Assembly: GCF_022807995.1 (NCBI RefSeq) | Contig: NZ_CP094351.1 | Span: 5,503,501-5,567,500, forward strand | Length of the DNA: 64,000 nt | Origin: Pseudomonas orientalis | Lineage (GTDB): Bacteria > Pseudomonadota > Gammaproteobacteria > Pseudomonadales > Pseudomonadaceae | Direction of reading: 5' to 3' | Shown here: positions 16,375-25,514 of the stretch, piece after piece | Position numbering within the stretch: position 1 is the stretch's first letter | Layout of the letters: each line of letters opens with the position of its first letter | Program-made: the position numbers and the translations under genes | The notes under the pieces: generated by a model | Database searches by the model: none | What the model was told of the DNA's origin: nothing | The model's input: only the letters and a program-made list of their open reading frames with translations

Positions 16375-17361
16375 ATGGCCAAACGCATATCCTCCCGTCA
16401 ATTTGTTACAGTTTTTGTATCGGTATTAGTTTCTTTTGGTGTCAACGCGGCCGGTTTGACTGTCGGCTACCAGACCGGCATCGATCCCAGCAAAGTCCCC
16501 CAGGCCGACGGTCTCTACGAAAAAGCCATTGGCGAGAAGATCGATTGGCGCCGGTTCAACAGTGGCCCGGAGGTGGTCACGGCCATCGCATCGGGCGACG
16601 TACAGATCGGCAACCTGGGTTCCAGCCCGCTCGCGGCGGCCGCTTCACGCAACTTACCGATTATGGCGTTTATCGTATCGGCACAGATCAACGCTTCTGA
16701 AGCCCTGGTAGTGCGTAACGGCAGCGGTATCGACAAACCCGTCGACCTGATCGGCAAAACCATCGCCACGCCGTTCGTATCGACCTCCCACTACAGCCTG
16801 CTGGGTGCACTCAAACACTGGGGGCTGGACACTCGGCAAGTCAAAGTGGTGAACCTGCAACCCGCCGAAATCGCAGCCGCGTGGAAACGCGGTGATATTG
16901 ACGGCGCGTTCGTGTGGTCGCCTGCCCTCGGAGAAATCCGCAAGACCGGCAAAACCCTGACAGACGCGGCGCAGGTGGGTCAGTGGGGTGCGCCCACCTT
17001 CGAGGTGTGGGTGGCGCGCAAGGATTTCGCGGAAAAACACCCTGACGTCGTGGCCAAGTTCGCCAAGGTCACGCTGGACGCGTTTGCCGACTATGCCGCA
17101 CACAAAGACCGTTGGACGGTGGATTCGGAGCCGGTGCAGAAAATCGCCAAATTGACAGGCTCCAATGCCGCCGACATTCCGGAGTTGTTGGCTGGCAGCA
17201 CCTTCGCGGATGCCCAGGCGCAACAGACTGAGGCGCTGCTCAAGGGCGGCACGGCAAAGGCGATTGGGGAGACGGCGAAGTTCTTGAAGGAGCAGGGCAA
17301 GGTGGAGACGGTGTTGCCGGACTATTCGGCCTATGTGACCGATAAATTCATCACAGAATAA
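16375..17361 (+). CDS. Taurine/sulfonate-type ABC substrate-binding protein (TauA-like), solitary
   Basis: 328 aa with a signal peptide (cleavage after VNA-AG). LTVGYQTGIDPSKVPQADG, RRFNSGPEVVTAIASGDVQIGNLGSSPLAAAASR and TSHYSLLGALKHWGL are close to TauA, the taurine receptor that works with TauBC and TauD. Here no tauB, tauC or tauD follows: the next gene is argA on the other strand across a REP doublet. It may share a permease encoded elsewhere or be a remnant of a split locus. ATG at 16375 begins the signal peptide. Confidence 0.85.
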   Translation: MAKRISSRQFVTVFVSVLVSFGVNAAGLTVGYQTGIDPSKVPQADGLYEKAIGEKIDWRRFNSGPEVVTAIASGDVQIGNLGSSPLAAAASRNLPIMAFIVSAQINASEALVVRNGSGIDKPVDLIGKTIATPFVSTSHYSLLGALKHWGLDTRQVKVVNLQPAEIAAAWKRGDIDGAFVWSPALGEIRKTGKTLTDAAQVGQWGAPTFEVWVARKDFAEKHPDVVAKFAKVTLDAFADYAAHKDRWTVDSEPVQKIAKLTGSNAADIPELLAGSTFADAQAQQTEALLKGGTAKAIGETAKFLKEQGKVETVLPDYSAYVTDKFITE

Positions 17362-17371
17362 ACGCGGTTCA

Positions 17372-17463
17372 ATGTGGGAGGGGGCTTGCCCCCGATTGCG
17401 GTCTGTCAGTGACTTATCAGTTGACTGACCCACCGCTATCGGGGGCAAGCCCCCTCCTACATT
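17372..17463. repeat. REP doublet between the tauA-like gene and argA
   Basis: Inverted pair of the common class between two convergent genes; one arm reads CCCCCTCCTAC instead of CCCCCTCCCAC. Confidence 0.92.
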
Positions 17464-17491
17464 TTGTTAGGCAGTGTGTGCTGGATCGGGT

Positions 17492-18790
17492 TTACAAAGC
17501 CTTTTCGAAAATTTTCGAATTGCGCTGGTAGTTGTACAGCGATGCTCGCGCCGACGGCAGGCGGTCCACGCTGCTCGGTACAAAACCGCGCTCACGGAAC
17601 CAGTGCGCGGTGCGGGTGGTGAGGACGAACAAGGTCTTCAAACCCTGCGCCCGGGCACGGGTCTGGATACGCTCGAGCAATACATCGCCCCGTGCGCCAT
17701 GGCGGTATTCCGGATTCACCGCCAGGCACGCCAATTCACCTGCATCCGAATCCGCGATCTGATACAAGGCCGCGCAGGCGATGATCATGCCTTCGCGTTC
17801 GACCACGCTGAACTGCTCGATCTCCCGCTCCAGCACCTCCCGCGAACGACGTACCAGAATGCCCTGCTCTTCCAGCGGGCTGATCAGGTCGAGCAAGCCG
17901 CCGACGTCTTCAATCGCCGCTTCGCGCACCAGTTCGAATTGCTCCTGGGCCACCAGCGTACCGCCGCCATCGCGGGTGAACAGTTCGGTGAGCAGGGCGC
18001 CGTCTTCGACATAGCTGACAATATGGCTGCGCCCTACTCCGCCACGGCAGGCCTCGGCGGCGGCATCGAGCAGCTCGCCCTGGTAGTTGCTGCCCAGGCG
18101 TTGCAGGTGCGCCGGCACTTGCTGCGGACGCAACTCACGCACCAGGCGGCCGTTTTCATCGATCAGGCCCAGGTCCGCACCGAACAGCAGCAATTTATCG
18201 GCGCCCAGGTCGATGGCGGCGCGGGTGGCGACGTCTTCGCAGGCCAGGTTGAAGATTTCACCGGTGGGCGAATACCCCAACGGCGACAGCAGCACGATGG
18301 AACGCTCGTCCAGCAGGCGGTTGATGCCCTTGCGGTCGACCCGGCGTACTTCGCCGGTGTGGTGATAGTCCACACCTTCCAAGACGCCGATAGGACGGGC
18401 GGTCACAAAGTTGCCGCTGGTCACGCGCAAGCGCGAGCCCTGCATCGGCGACGAAGCCATGTCCATCGACAGGCGCGCCTCAATGGCGATCCGCAGGTGG
18501 CCGACCGCATCGATCACACACTCCAGCGTCGCTGCATCGGTGATGCGCATGCCTTCGTGGTAAGTCGGGGTCAGGCCACGCGCTTCAAGGCGCACTTCGA
18601 TCTGTGGGCGCGAGCCGTGCACCAGCACCAGTCGCACACCCAGGCTGTGCAGCAGCACCAGGTCGTGGACGATATTGCCGAAGTTGGGGTGTTCCACACC
18701 ATCGCCGGGCAGCATGACCACAAAGGTGCAGTCGCGGTGAGCGTTGATGTAGGGCGAAGCGTGACGAAGCCAATTAACGTAGTCGGGCAT
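17492..18790 (-). CDS. argA: N-acetylglutamate synthase ArgA
   Basis: 432-aa bifunctional-fold enzyme that acetylates glutamate with acetyl-CoA, the first step of arginine synthesis. An amino-acid-kinase-like domain (about 1-290, beginning YVNWLRHASPYINAHRDCTFVVMLPGDGV) carries arginine feedback control, and a GNAT domain follows (EREGMIIACAALY...GELACLAVNPEYRHGARGDVLLERI). ATG at 18790 begins the conserved N-terminus; upstream in-frame codons are discarded. Same strand as argE, 135 bp downstream of it. Confidence 0.95.
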   Translation of the reverse strand: MPDYVNWLRHASPYINAHRDCTFVVMLPGDGVEHPNFGNIVHDLVLLHSLGVRLVLVHGSRPQIEVRLEARGLTPTYHEGMRITDAATLECVIDAVGHLRIAIEARLSMDMASSPMQGSRLRVTSGNFVTARPIGVLEGVDYHHTGEVRRVDRKGINRLLDERSIVLLSPLGYSPTGEIFNLACEDVATRAAIDLGADKLLLFGADLGLIDENGRLVRELRPQQVPAHLQRLGSNYQGELLDAAAEACRGGVGRSHIVSYVEDGALLTELFTRDGGGTLVAQEQFELVREAAIEDVGGLLDLISPLEEQGILVRRSREVLEREIEQFSVVEREGMIIACAALYQIADSDAGELACLAVNPEYRHGARGDVLLERIQTRARAQGLKTLFVLTTRTAHWFRERGFVPSSVDRLPSARASLYNYQRNSKIFEKAL

Positions 18791-18925
18791 AACACCTGGG
18801 CCTGTAATAAAAAGCAGCCAAAAAGGGATCAATCGTGAAAGCGCACAGCGGCTGATGGTTATCGTCGGAACAGGCTTGGCGACACGCTCACTCTCCTTTC
18901 TATGTACGAACAGGCGGGGGTTAAT

Positions 18926-20074
18926 TTATGCAGGTTTCAGGCAGTAATGTTCGATCAGTTCCCGCAATAGACGCACTGTAGGCGTCAAGCGTGACATTTC
19001 GAGGTATTCGCCCGGCTGGTGCGCACAGGCGATATCGCCAGGGCCGAGCACCAGGGTTTCGCAACCCAGGCGCTGAAGATAAGGCGCTTCGGTGCCGAAC
19101 GCCACCGCTTCGGCGCGATGGCCGGTCAAACGCTCTGCGACCCGCACCAGTTCGGCGTCTTCCGGCTGTTCGAACGGCGGCACTTCGGGGAACAGCGGCG
19201 CGTAGTCGATCTTGACCTGATGGCGCTCGGCCAAAGGTTGCAGCTTCTGCCGGATCGCGGCGCGCAGGACCTCCGGGTCCATGCCTGGCAACGGTCGCAG
19301 GTCGAACTCCAGAGAACACTGCCCGCAGATACGGTTGGGGTTGTCGCCGCCGTGAATGCAGCCGAAGTTCATGGTCGGCTGTGGCACGCTGAATTGCGGG
19401 TTGCGGTACTCACGTTGCCAGGCCAGACGCAGGCCGCGCAGTTCGCCGATGGCGTCGTGCATGGCTTCGAGGGCGCTGTGGCCCAGGCTCGGGTCCGACG
19501 AATGGCCGCTTTGGCCAAGGATGTCGATGCGTTCCATCATCACGCCTTTGTGCAGGCGGATCGGCTTGAGGCCGGTCGGTTCGCCGATCACCGCCGCGCG
19601 GCCCAGCGGGCGCCCCGCCTCAGCCAGCGCACGGGCGCCGGACATGGAACTTTCCTCATCGCACGTGGCGAGAATCAGCAGCGGTTGCTTGAACGGTTGA
19701 TCCAGCAGCGGCAACACGGCTTCGATGGCCAGGGCAAAGAAGCCCTTCATGTCGCAACTGCCCAATCCTACCCAGCGGCCGTCGACTTCCGTCAGTTTGA
19801 GCGGATCAGTTTTCCACAAAGCCGCGTCGTAGGGCACCGTGTCGCTGTGCCCGGCCAGCACCAGGCCACCGGGGCCAGTGCCAAAACTGGCCAGCAGGTT
19901 GTACTTGCCGGGGCTGACCTGCTGGATATCGATGGAGAATCCCAAATCGCCCAGCCAGGTGGCGAGCAGGTCGATCACCGGGCGGTTGGTCTGGTCCAGG
20001 GATGCTTGAGTGCAACTGACCGACGGCGCGGCAATCAACGCGGCGAACTGCTCTTTCATGGACGGTAACGGCAT
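18926..20074 (-). CDS. argE: Acetylornithine deacetylase ArgE
   Basis: 382-aa M20 zinc amidohydrolase that releases ornithine from N-acetylornithine. Metal-site motifs are present: LAGHSDTVPYDA (His, then Asp as bridge/catalytic), GLGSCDMKGF, and ATCDEESSMSGA with the catalytic glutamate pair. The dimerisation domain follows around residues 180-290. The start is placed at 20074, where GGGAG precedes an ATG and the protein matches family length; the much longer frame upstream is antisense to the next gene. An internal ATG at 20059 is an alternative start. Confidence 0.93.
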   Translation of the reverse strand: MPLPSMKEQFAALIAAPSVSCTQASLDQTNRPVIDLLATWLGDLGFSIDIQQVSPGKYNLLASFGTGPGGLVLAGHSDTVPYDAALWKTDPLKLTEVDGRWVGLGSCDMKGFFALAIEAVLPLLDQPFKQPLLILATCDEESSMSGARALAEAGRPLGRAAVIGEPTGLKPIRLHKGVMMERIDILGQSGHSSDPSLGHSALEAMHDAIGELRGLRLAWQREYRNPQFSVPQPTMNFGCIHGGDNPNRICGQCSLEFDLRPLPGMDPEVLRAAIRQKLQPLAERHQVKIDYAPLFPEVPPFEQPEDAELVRVAERLTGHRAEAVAFGTEAPYLQRLGCETLVLGPGDIACAHQPGEYLEMSRLTPTVRLLRELIEHYCLKPA

Positions 20075-20231
20075 GCGCGGTCTCCCACTTCCCGGATGAG
20101 CCCCACTATAGAGCCATCTGCACGACACAATAAACCGTTGCGGCACGTTGCCGGGCTCAGTCCTGTACACTGCACGACCTTGGCAGCCACACTTTTCCCC
20201 GGCTGCGCTCCCGATCCTGGATTTTCCGGCC

Positions 20232-21599
20232 ATGCATAAAGAAACCGAAATAAAGCTGCGCGTCAGCCGCGAGACACTCGCAGCGCTGCGTGAGCACCCG
20301 CTACTGAAAAAACGCAACAAAAGTGGCTGGGAACGCCGTGAGTTGATGAACCAGTACTTCGACACCCCCGAGCGCGACCTGGCCCAGGCCAAGGTGGCCC
20401 TGCGCCTGCGCAAGGATGGTGACGACATCATCCAGACTCTCAAGACCCGCGGCCAGAGCGTTGCAGGCTTGTCGGAACGCAACGAATACAACTGGGACCT
20501 GCCCAAAGCCAAGCTCGACGTGAAGAAGCTCGACGGCGAGTGCTGGCCCGAGCAACTGGCCGAGTTGGACAAAAAGACCCTCAAGCCGATCTTCACCACC
20601 GACTTCGTGCGTGAACGTGCCGAAATCGCCTGGGGTCGCGGCAAGGCCAAGGTGGTGATCGAAGCCGCCCTGGACTTGGGACATGTGGTGGTCGGCAAGC
20701 AGAAGGAAGAAATCTGCGAGCTTGAACTGGAACTGCGCGAGGGCGAGCCGGCAGCCCTGCTGGAGCTGGCCGCCGAACTGGCGGCGACCCTGGCGCTGAT
20801 GCCCTGTGACATCAGCAAGGCCGAACGTGGCTATCGCCTGTACGACGCCAGCAGTTATTCCCTGAGCCTGCCGGCACCGCAGATTCACGCCGAAATGCCG
20901 TTGGACGATGCCTTCGCCGCAATCATGTGGCACCTGCTGGGCAGCAGCCAGCGCCTGGCCGAGCAATACCGCTTCAATGGCCACTGGCGTCTGCTGCAGG
21001 ATTGGGTCGAGAACCTTGGCGAATTGCGTGCCCTGATCGGCAGCCTCGGCCAGGCCGCGCCGCGTCAATCCACCAGCGAGCTGCGCAGTGCCCTGGATGC
21101 GTTGCTGGAAGACTGGCGCCCGCTGGTCCAGGCCGGTGACGATGATGAAGACATTCGCAAAGCCGCGCCGGAGCAGTTCGTCGAAGAGCTGCAGGATGTG
21201 CGCTGGGGCCTGTTCTCCCTGAACACCTCGCGCTGGCTGCTGGCCCGCACCTGGACCGAAGCGCGCAACGTGCGTGGCAACCGTCAGGGCGCCGCGCAGA
21301 TCACCAACTGGCTGCCGCGCCTGCTGGCCGATGACGCCGTTGCCCTGCAACTGCAGCGTTACCAGCAACAGCCGGAAGACCTGGCCGAGCAACTGCCACG
21401 CATCGAACGCATCCAGGCCTGGCTGCACCATGCGCGTCAGGTGGTGGACATTCCTGAACTGGACCGCTTGTACGGCGAGCTGAACAAGCTGGCGCACCTG
21501 GCCAACCAGCCGATTACCGATGAATCGCTGGATGCGCGGATGCATCAGGCGATTGCGGTGTATCAGCATCGGGCTTGGAAGACCTTGCTGCGTCTGTAA
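20232..21599 (+). CDS. CYTH-CHAD inorganic triphosphatase (YgiF-like)
   Basis: 455 aa in two domains. An N-terminal CYTH domain (1-200) carries the ETEIKL signature at residues 4-9 and basic/acidic strands of the triphosphate tunnel. A C-terminal CHAD helical domain (about 210-455) is rich in His/Arg positions (RLAEQYRFNGHWRLLQDWVENLGELRALIG; LNTSRWLLARTWTEARN). E. coli YgiF with the same architecture hydrolyses inorganic tripolyphosphate; CHAD domains bind polyphosphate. Start at 20232 begins the CYTH motif. Single gene, divergent from argE. Confidence 0.9.
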   Translation: MHKETEIKLRVSRETLAALREHPLLKKRNKSGWERRELMNQYFDTPERDLAQAKVALRLRKDGDDIIQTLKTRGQSVAGLSERNEYNWDLPKAKLDVKKLDGECWPEQLAELDKKTLKPIFTTDFVRERAEIAWGRGKAKVVIEAALDLGHVVVGKQKEEICELELELREGEPAALLELAAELAATLALMPCDISKAERGYRLYDASSYSLSLPAPQIHAEMPLDDAFAAIMWHLLGSSQRLAEQYRFNGHWRLLQDWVENLGELRALIGSLGQAAPRQSTSELRSALDALLEDWRPLVQAGDDDEDIRKAAPEQFVEELQDVRWGLFSLNTSRWLLARTWTEARNVRGNRQGAAQITNWLPRLLADDAVALQLQRYQQQPEDLAEQLPRIERIQAWLHHARQVVDIPELDRLYGELNKLAHLANQPITDESLDARMHQAIAVYQHRAWKTLLRL

Positions 21600-21600
21600 T

Positions 21601-21666
21601 ACCGCCATCGGGGGCAAGCCCCCTCCCACATTTGACTTGTGGGAGGGGGCTTGCCCCGATGAGGCC
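21601..21666. repeat. Compact REP doublet downstream of the CYTH-CHAD gene
   Basis: Two inverted REPs separated by only about 9 nt (TTTGACTT). The right copy has lost one C (GCTTGCCCCGAT). This is the shortest doublet in the window. Confidence 0.92.
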
Positions 21667-21797
21667 TCCCTGTCAGCGCAATACTGGCAGGCTAGTGGTG
21701 GGCTTGATTTCGGACAAAGCCTGCAATACACGACCAAGGAGGATTCTCGAAAACTGGCTAGCCTGGAATTAAACCCGACGCCAACCAGGAAACCCTC

Positions 21798-23483
21798 ATG
21801 TCCGCCGTCCTGCAAGATCACCCTCTGGAACTGCATCAGTTGCTGCCTGTCTTGATCGAGCAGCAACTGATTACCCCAGAGACGGCGCGGCAATTGTCGT
21901 CCGTGCCCACCAGCGCCCAACACCCCCTGGAAGTTATCGCCGCACAAGGTCCATGCCTGGAAACCTTGACGCAGTGGCTGGCCCGGCACGTCGATCAGCC
22001 TTATCTACGCATCGACCCGCTGAAGATCGACGTGGCGACGGTGGTGCCGCTGATGTCCCACGCCTTCGCTCAGCGCCACGCCATCCTTGCAGTGGCCGTG
22101 GATGCGCACAGCGTGACGATTGCCAGCGCTCAGCCCCATGTCAGCGGCTGGGAGGCCGGGCTTTCCCAGGTACTCAAGCGCTCGATCAAGCGCGTGGTGG
22201 CCAACCCTCAAACCCTCCAGCGCTGTATCAAGGAATTTTACCGTCTGGCCAAATCGGTCAGCGGTGCCGACCAGCAAATGGCGCCCCCCGGTACTGTGGA
22301 ACGGCTCAGCCTGGGCGCCAGCGACAGCGAGCCGCATGCCGATGACGTGCATATCGTCAATATCGTCGACTGGCTGTTGCAGTACGCCTTTGACCAACGG
22401 GCCAGCGATATCCACATCGAGCCCTGCCGCGAACAGGGGCGTGTACGCTTTCGCATTGACGGGCTGTTGCATGACGTCTACCAATTTCCGCCCCAGGTCG
22501 CCACCGCTGTGGTCAGCCGACTGAAAAGCCTTGGGCGCATGAATGTGGCAGAGAAGCGCAAGGCCCAGGATGGGCGCATCAAAACGAAAACGCCGGCAGG
22601 CGTTGAGGTGGAACTGCGCCTGTCGACCTTGCCCACCGCCTTCGGCGAGAAGCTGGTGATGCGCATTTTTGATCCCCAGGTGCTGCTCAAGGACTTCGAC
22701 CAACTGGGACTGTCCGCCGATGATCAGCAGCGCTGGCAGGTCATGACCCGACAGGCCAACGGCATCATTCTGGTCACCGGCCCCACCGGCTCGGGCAAGA
22801 CCAGTACGCTCTACACCACCCTCAAACAGCTGGCGACCCGGGAGGTCAACCTGTGCACGGTGGAGGACCCCATCGAAATGGTCGAGCCGGCGTTCAACCA
22901 GATGCAGGTGCAGCACAACATCGACCTGACCTTCGCCAGCGGTATCCGCGCGTTGCTGCGCCAGGACCCGGACATCATCATGATCGGCGAGATTCGCGAC
23001 CAGGAGACCGCCGAAATGGCGATACAGGCCGCACTGACCGGGCACCTGGTGCTGTCGACGCTGCACACCAACGATGCGCCGAGCGCCATCAGCCGTTTGC
23101 AGGAACTGGGCATCGCTCATTATTTGATCAAGGCGACGCTGATAGGCGTGATGGCACAGCGTCTGGTGCGCGTGCTGTGCCCCCATTGCAAGCGTGCCGT
23201 CGCCGAAGTCTACGAGGCCGTCGGCTGCGCGGAGTGCCGCGACAGCGGCTATCGGGGCAGGGCCGGGCTTTACGAGATCATGGTCCTGGATGAAACCCTC
23301 AAAGCGCTGATCACCCCCGGCGCCGACGTTCAGGCCTTGCGCCATGCCGCACTCGGGCAAGGCATGCACAGCCTGCGGATGGCCGGCATGCAAAAGGTGA
23401 AGGCCGGGCTGACGACGCTGGCGGAAGTCCTCAGGGTTACCCCTGGGGATTCAGAAACAAATCCTTTGTTCGCAGGGCAATGA
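21798..23483 (+). CDS. GspE/PilB-family secretion ATPase, solitary
   Basis: 561-aa hexameric ATPase of the type II secretion / type IV pilus assembly family. It has an N-terminal MshEN-like domain (about 1-150), Walker A GPTGSGKT (328-335), the Asp box and Walker B (RQDPDIIMIGEIRD), the His box (LVLSTLHTNDAPSA) and the zinc tetracysteine C461/C464/C477/C480. All catalytic motifs are intact, so it should be active. No pilin, platform protein or other secretion gene is nearby, so its machine is unknown; it may serve a secretion system encoded elsewhere. Confidence 0.88.
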   Translation: MSAVLQDHPLELHQLLPVLIEQQLITPETARQLSSVPTSAQHPLEVIAAQGPCLETLTQWLARHVDQPYLRIDPLKIDVATVVPLMSHAFAQRHAILAVAVDAHSVTIASAQPHVSGWEAGLSQVLKRSIKRVVANPQTLQRCIKEFYRLAKSVSGADQQMAPPGTVERLSLGASDSEPHADDVHIVNIVDWLLQYAFDQRASDIHIEPCREQGRVRFRIDGLLHDVYQFPPQVATAVVSRLKSLGRMNVAEKRKAQDGRIKTKTPAGVEVELRLSTLPTAFGEKLVMRIFDPQVLLKDFDQLGLSADDQQRWQVMTRQANGIILVTGPTGSGKTSTLYTTLKQLATREVNLCTVEDPIEMVEPAFNQMQVQHNIDLTFASGIRALLRQDPDIIMIGEIRDQETAEMAIQAALTGHLVLSTLHTNDAPSAISRLQELGIAHYLIKATLIGVMAQRLVRVLCPHCKRAVAEVYEAVGCAECRDSGYRGRAGLYEIMVLDETLKALITPGADVQALRHAALGQGMHSLRMAGMQKVKAGLTTLAEVLRVTPGDSETNPLFAGQ

Positions 23484-23560
23484 AACCGTCCTTATCCGTG
23501 ACGACACCGTTACAATCGGCACAACGTCGTGTCACTGACATCATCAGATAGGGAATCGTT

Positions 23561-24481
23561 ATGCAGATCGGAACCGTACTGCTTCTTTTCGTGGGTTTGG
23601 CCATTGCCATCCTGTTCATGGGTTTCAAAGTGGTGCCCCAGGGCTACCAGTGGACCGTTGAACGTTTCGGCCGCTATACCAACACCCTCAAGCCCGGCCT
23701 GAACATCATCATCCCGGTCATGGACCGCATCGGCCGCAAGATCAACGTGATGGAAAGCGTGCTGGATATCCCGCCCCAGGAAGTGATCACCGCCGACAAC
23801 GCCACCGTGCAGATTGACGCCGTGTGCTTCTTCCAGGTGGTCAACACTGCCCAGGCCGCGTACGAGGTGAACAACCTCGAACATGCCATCCGCAACCTGC
23901 TGCAAACCAATATTCGTACGGTGCTCGGCTCCATGGAGCTGGATGCCATGCTGAGCCAGCGCGACGGTATCAACGAAAAACTGCTGCGCACCGTCGACGA
24001 AGCCACGGCGCCGTGGGGCATCAAGATCACCCGTATCGAAATCAAGGACATCAGCCCGCCCGCCGACCTGATGGCGGCCATGTCCGGGCAGATGAAAGCC
24101 GAGCGGATCAAGCGTGCGCAGATCCTCGAAGCCGAAGGCCTGCGCGCCTCGGCGATCCTCACGGCCGAGGGCAAGAAGCAGGCGCAGATCCTCGAAGCCG
24201 AGGGTAGCCGCCAGGCCGCTTTCCTCGAATCCGAAGCGCGTGAACGTCAGGCCGAGGCTGAAGCCCGCGCGACCCAGGTGGTATCGGAAGCGATCGCCTC
24301 CGGCAACGTGCAGGCGGTGAACTACTTCGTCGCGCAGAAATACATTGATGCCCTGGGCAAGCTGGCCTCGGCCAACAACAGCAAGGTTATCCTGATGCCG
24401 CTGGAAGCCAGCCAGGTGATTGGTGCCGTGGGCGGTATCGGCGAGATCGTCAAAGCCACCTTCGACAACAAGAAAGGCTGA
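23561..24481 (+). CDS. qmcA: SPFH/band-7 membrane protease-associated protein (QmcA family)
   Basis: 306-aa stomatin-type protein. One N-terminal membrane segment (LLLFVGLAIAILFMGF, residues 5-20) is followed by the band-7 domain (VPQGYQWTVERFGRYTNTLKPGLNIIIPVMDRIGRK) and an Ala/Glu-rich coiled coil (about 185-245). Members scaffold membrane microdomains and associate with FtsH-type proteases. The NfeD partner gene follows 10 bp later, as in the E. coli qmcA-ybbJ pair. Confidence 0.88.
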   Translation: MQIGTVLLLFVGLAIAILFMGFKVVPQGYQWTVERFGRYTNTLKPGLNIIIPVMDRIGRKINVMESVLDIPPQEVITADNATVQIDAVCFFQVVNTAQAAYEVNNLEHAIRNLLQTNIRTVLGSMELDAMLSQRDGINEKLLRTVDEATAPWGIKITRIEIKDISPPADLMAAMSGQMKAERIKRAQILEAEGLRASAILTAEGKKQAQILEAEGSRQAAFLESEARERQAEAEARATQVVSEAIASGNVQAVNYFVAQKYIDALGKLASANNSKVILMPLEASQVIGAVGGIGEIVKATFDNKKG

Positions 24482-24491
24482 GGTCGCCACC

Positions 24492-24938
24492 ATGTGGGAT
24501 TTCCTGCAGCATCTTTCGTTCTGGGACTGGTTGGCGCTGGGCACCGTGCTGTTGATTCTTGAGGTGTTCGGTACCGGCGGCTACCTGCTGTGGATGGGTA
24601 TTGCCGCAGCGGCCGTGGGCGTGATCAAGTTTATCGTCCCGTCCCTCGGACTGGAGTGGCAACTGTTGCTGTTTGCCCTGTTGTCGATATTGACGGCCGT
24701 GTACTGGTGGAAACGCCAACGCAGCAGCGCCAAGGCCAGCGATCAGCCCGGCTTGAACGAGCGCGGTTCAGAGCTGGTCGGGCGCACGTTTGTGGTGCAT
24801 CAGGCGATAGTGGACGGCAGGGGCAAGGTCAAGGTCGGCGATGGCGTATGGATGGTCACCGGTGCCGATGCGCCTGTAGGCGCTCAAGTCCGCGTGATTG
24901 GGCAGGATGGGGTGGTTTTAAAGGTTGAAACTGTTTAG
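24492..24938 (+). CDS. NfeD-family membrane protein (YbbJ-like)
   Basis: 148 aa. Three hydrophobic segments (WLALGTVLLILEVFGTGGYLLWMGIAAAAVGVI...LLLFALLSILTAVYW, residues 12-75) are followed by a soluble OB-fold domain (NERGSELVGRTFVVH...VRVIGQDGVVLKVETV). NfeD proteins act with SPFH partners. ATG at 24492 is chosen because it starts the hydrophobic region just downstream of qmcA. Confidence 0.85.
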   Translation: MWDFLQHLSFWDWLALGTVLLILEVFGTGGYLLWMGIAAAAVGVIKFIVPSLGLEWQLLLFALLSILTAVYWWKRQRSSAKASDQPGLNERGSELVGRTFVVHQAIVDGRGKVKVGDGVWMVTGADAPVGAQVRVIGQDGVVLKVETV

Positions 24939-25006
24939 TCAGTGATGGAACTGGATCAGGTTAACTACAATCAAAACGTACAGATAACCCACCGGAGTCA
25001 CCCATC

Positions 25007-25321
25007 ATGCGTCTTAAATATGCTGTCGCAACCCTCGCTGTGCTCTCCCTCCCTGTCGGCTCAGCCATGGCCGACAGCTTCTGGCGTAATGTCATCTCGT
25101 CGGGTGCCACCACCGGCTCGACCTACCTGACCTTCAAGGACCACAAGATGGTCGTCGCTGCCCAGGACGACGCCGGCAGCTTTGTCGCCAGCGACGGCGG
25201 CATCCGCGGCCCGTACCTGGAAGCGGCCATGCAGAAAGTCCGCGCCGATAACCCTGGCCTGAAGGCCACGGACATGGAGCTGGCCAACGCCATCCTCGCG
25301 AAGAACGCTGTTACCGAGTAA
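25007..25321 (+). CDS. Small exported DUF2388 protein
   Basis: 104 aa: signal peptide (cleaved after SAMA-DS), then SFWRNVISSGATTGSTYLTFKDHKMVVAAQDDAGSFVASDG, the DUF2388 pattern widespread in pseudomonads. No cysteines. Function unknown; a periplasmic location is inferred. ATG at 25007 follows ACCGGAGTCACCC. Followed by its own terminator. Confidence 0.8.
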   Translation: MRLKYAVATLAVLSLPVGSAMADSFWRNVISSGATTGSTYLTFKDHKMVVAAQDDAGSFVASDGGIRGPYLEAAMQKVRADNPGLKATDMELANAILAKNAVTE

Positions 25322-25342
25322 CGAGTAACGACTACAGCGTTA

Positions 25343-25374
25343 AAAAAATGCCGCTTTTTCAAGCGGCATTTTTG
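25343..25374 (+). terminator. Intrinsic terminator after the DUF2388 gene
   Basis: A stem AAATGCCGCTT/AAGCGGCATTT with a short T-rich loop, then TTT; 22 nt after the stop. Confidence 0.9.
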
Positions 25375-25514
25375 CATTTGCCCTACAACAGAACTCGCGA
25401 TTGATTACGTCAAGATTTGAGCTTTCTGAGCAACCGTCGGATCAGTCCTGTCGAGCCCGTGGATAGCAGACAACAAGCTACCGATTCCTTTTTCGACAAA
25501 GTGAATCAGTCTCC

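Noticed and set aside
20075..20818. N-terminal extension of argE in the long frame
   Set aside because: The extra residues are Ser-rich and antisense to the CYTH gene; ArgE begins at 20074 with a ribosome site and normal length.
20301..21989. 562-aa open frame antisense to the CYTH-CHAD gene
   Set aside because: Gln/His/Leu-rich, no motif, and it runs across a REP doublet; reverse-complement artefact.
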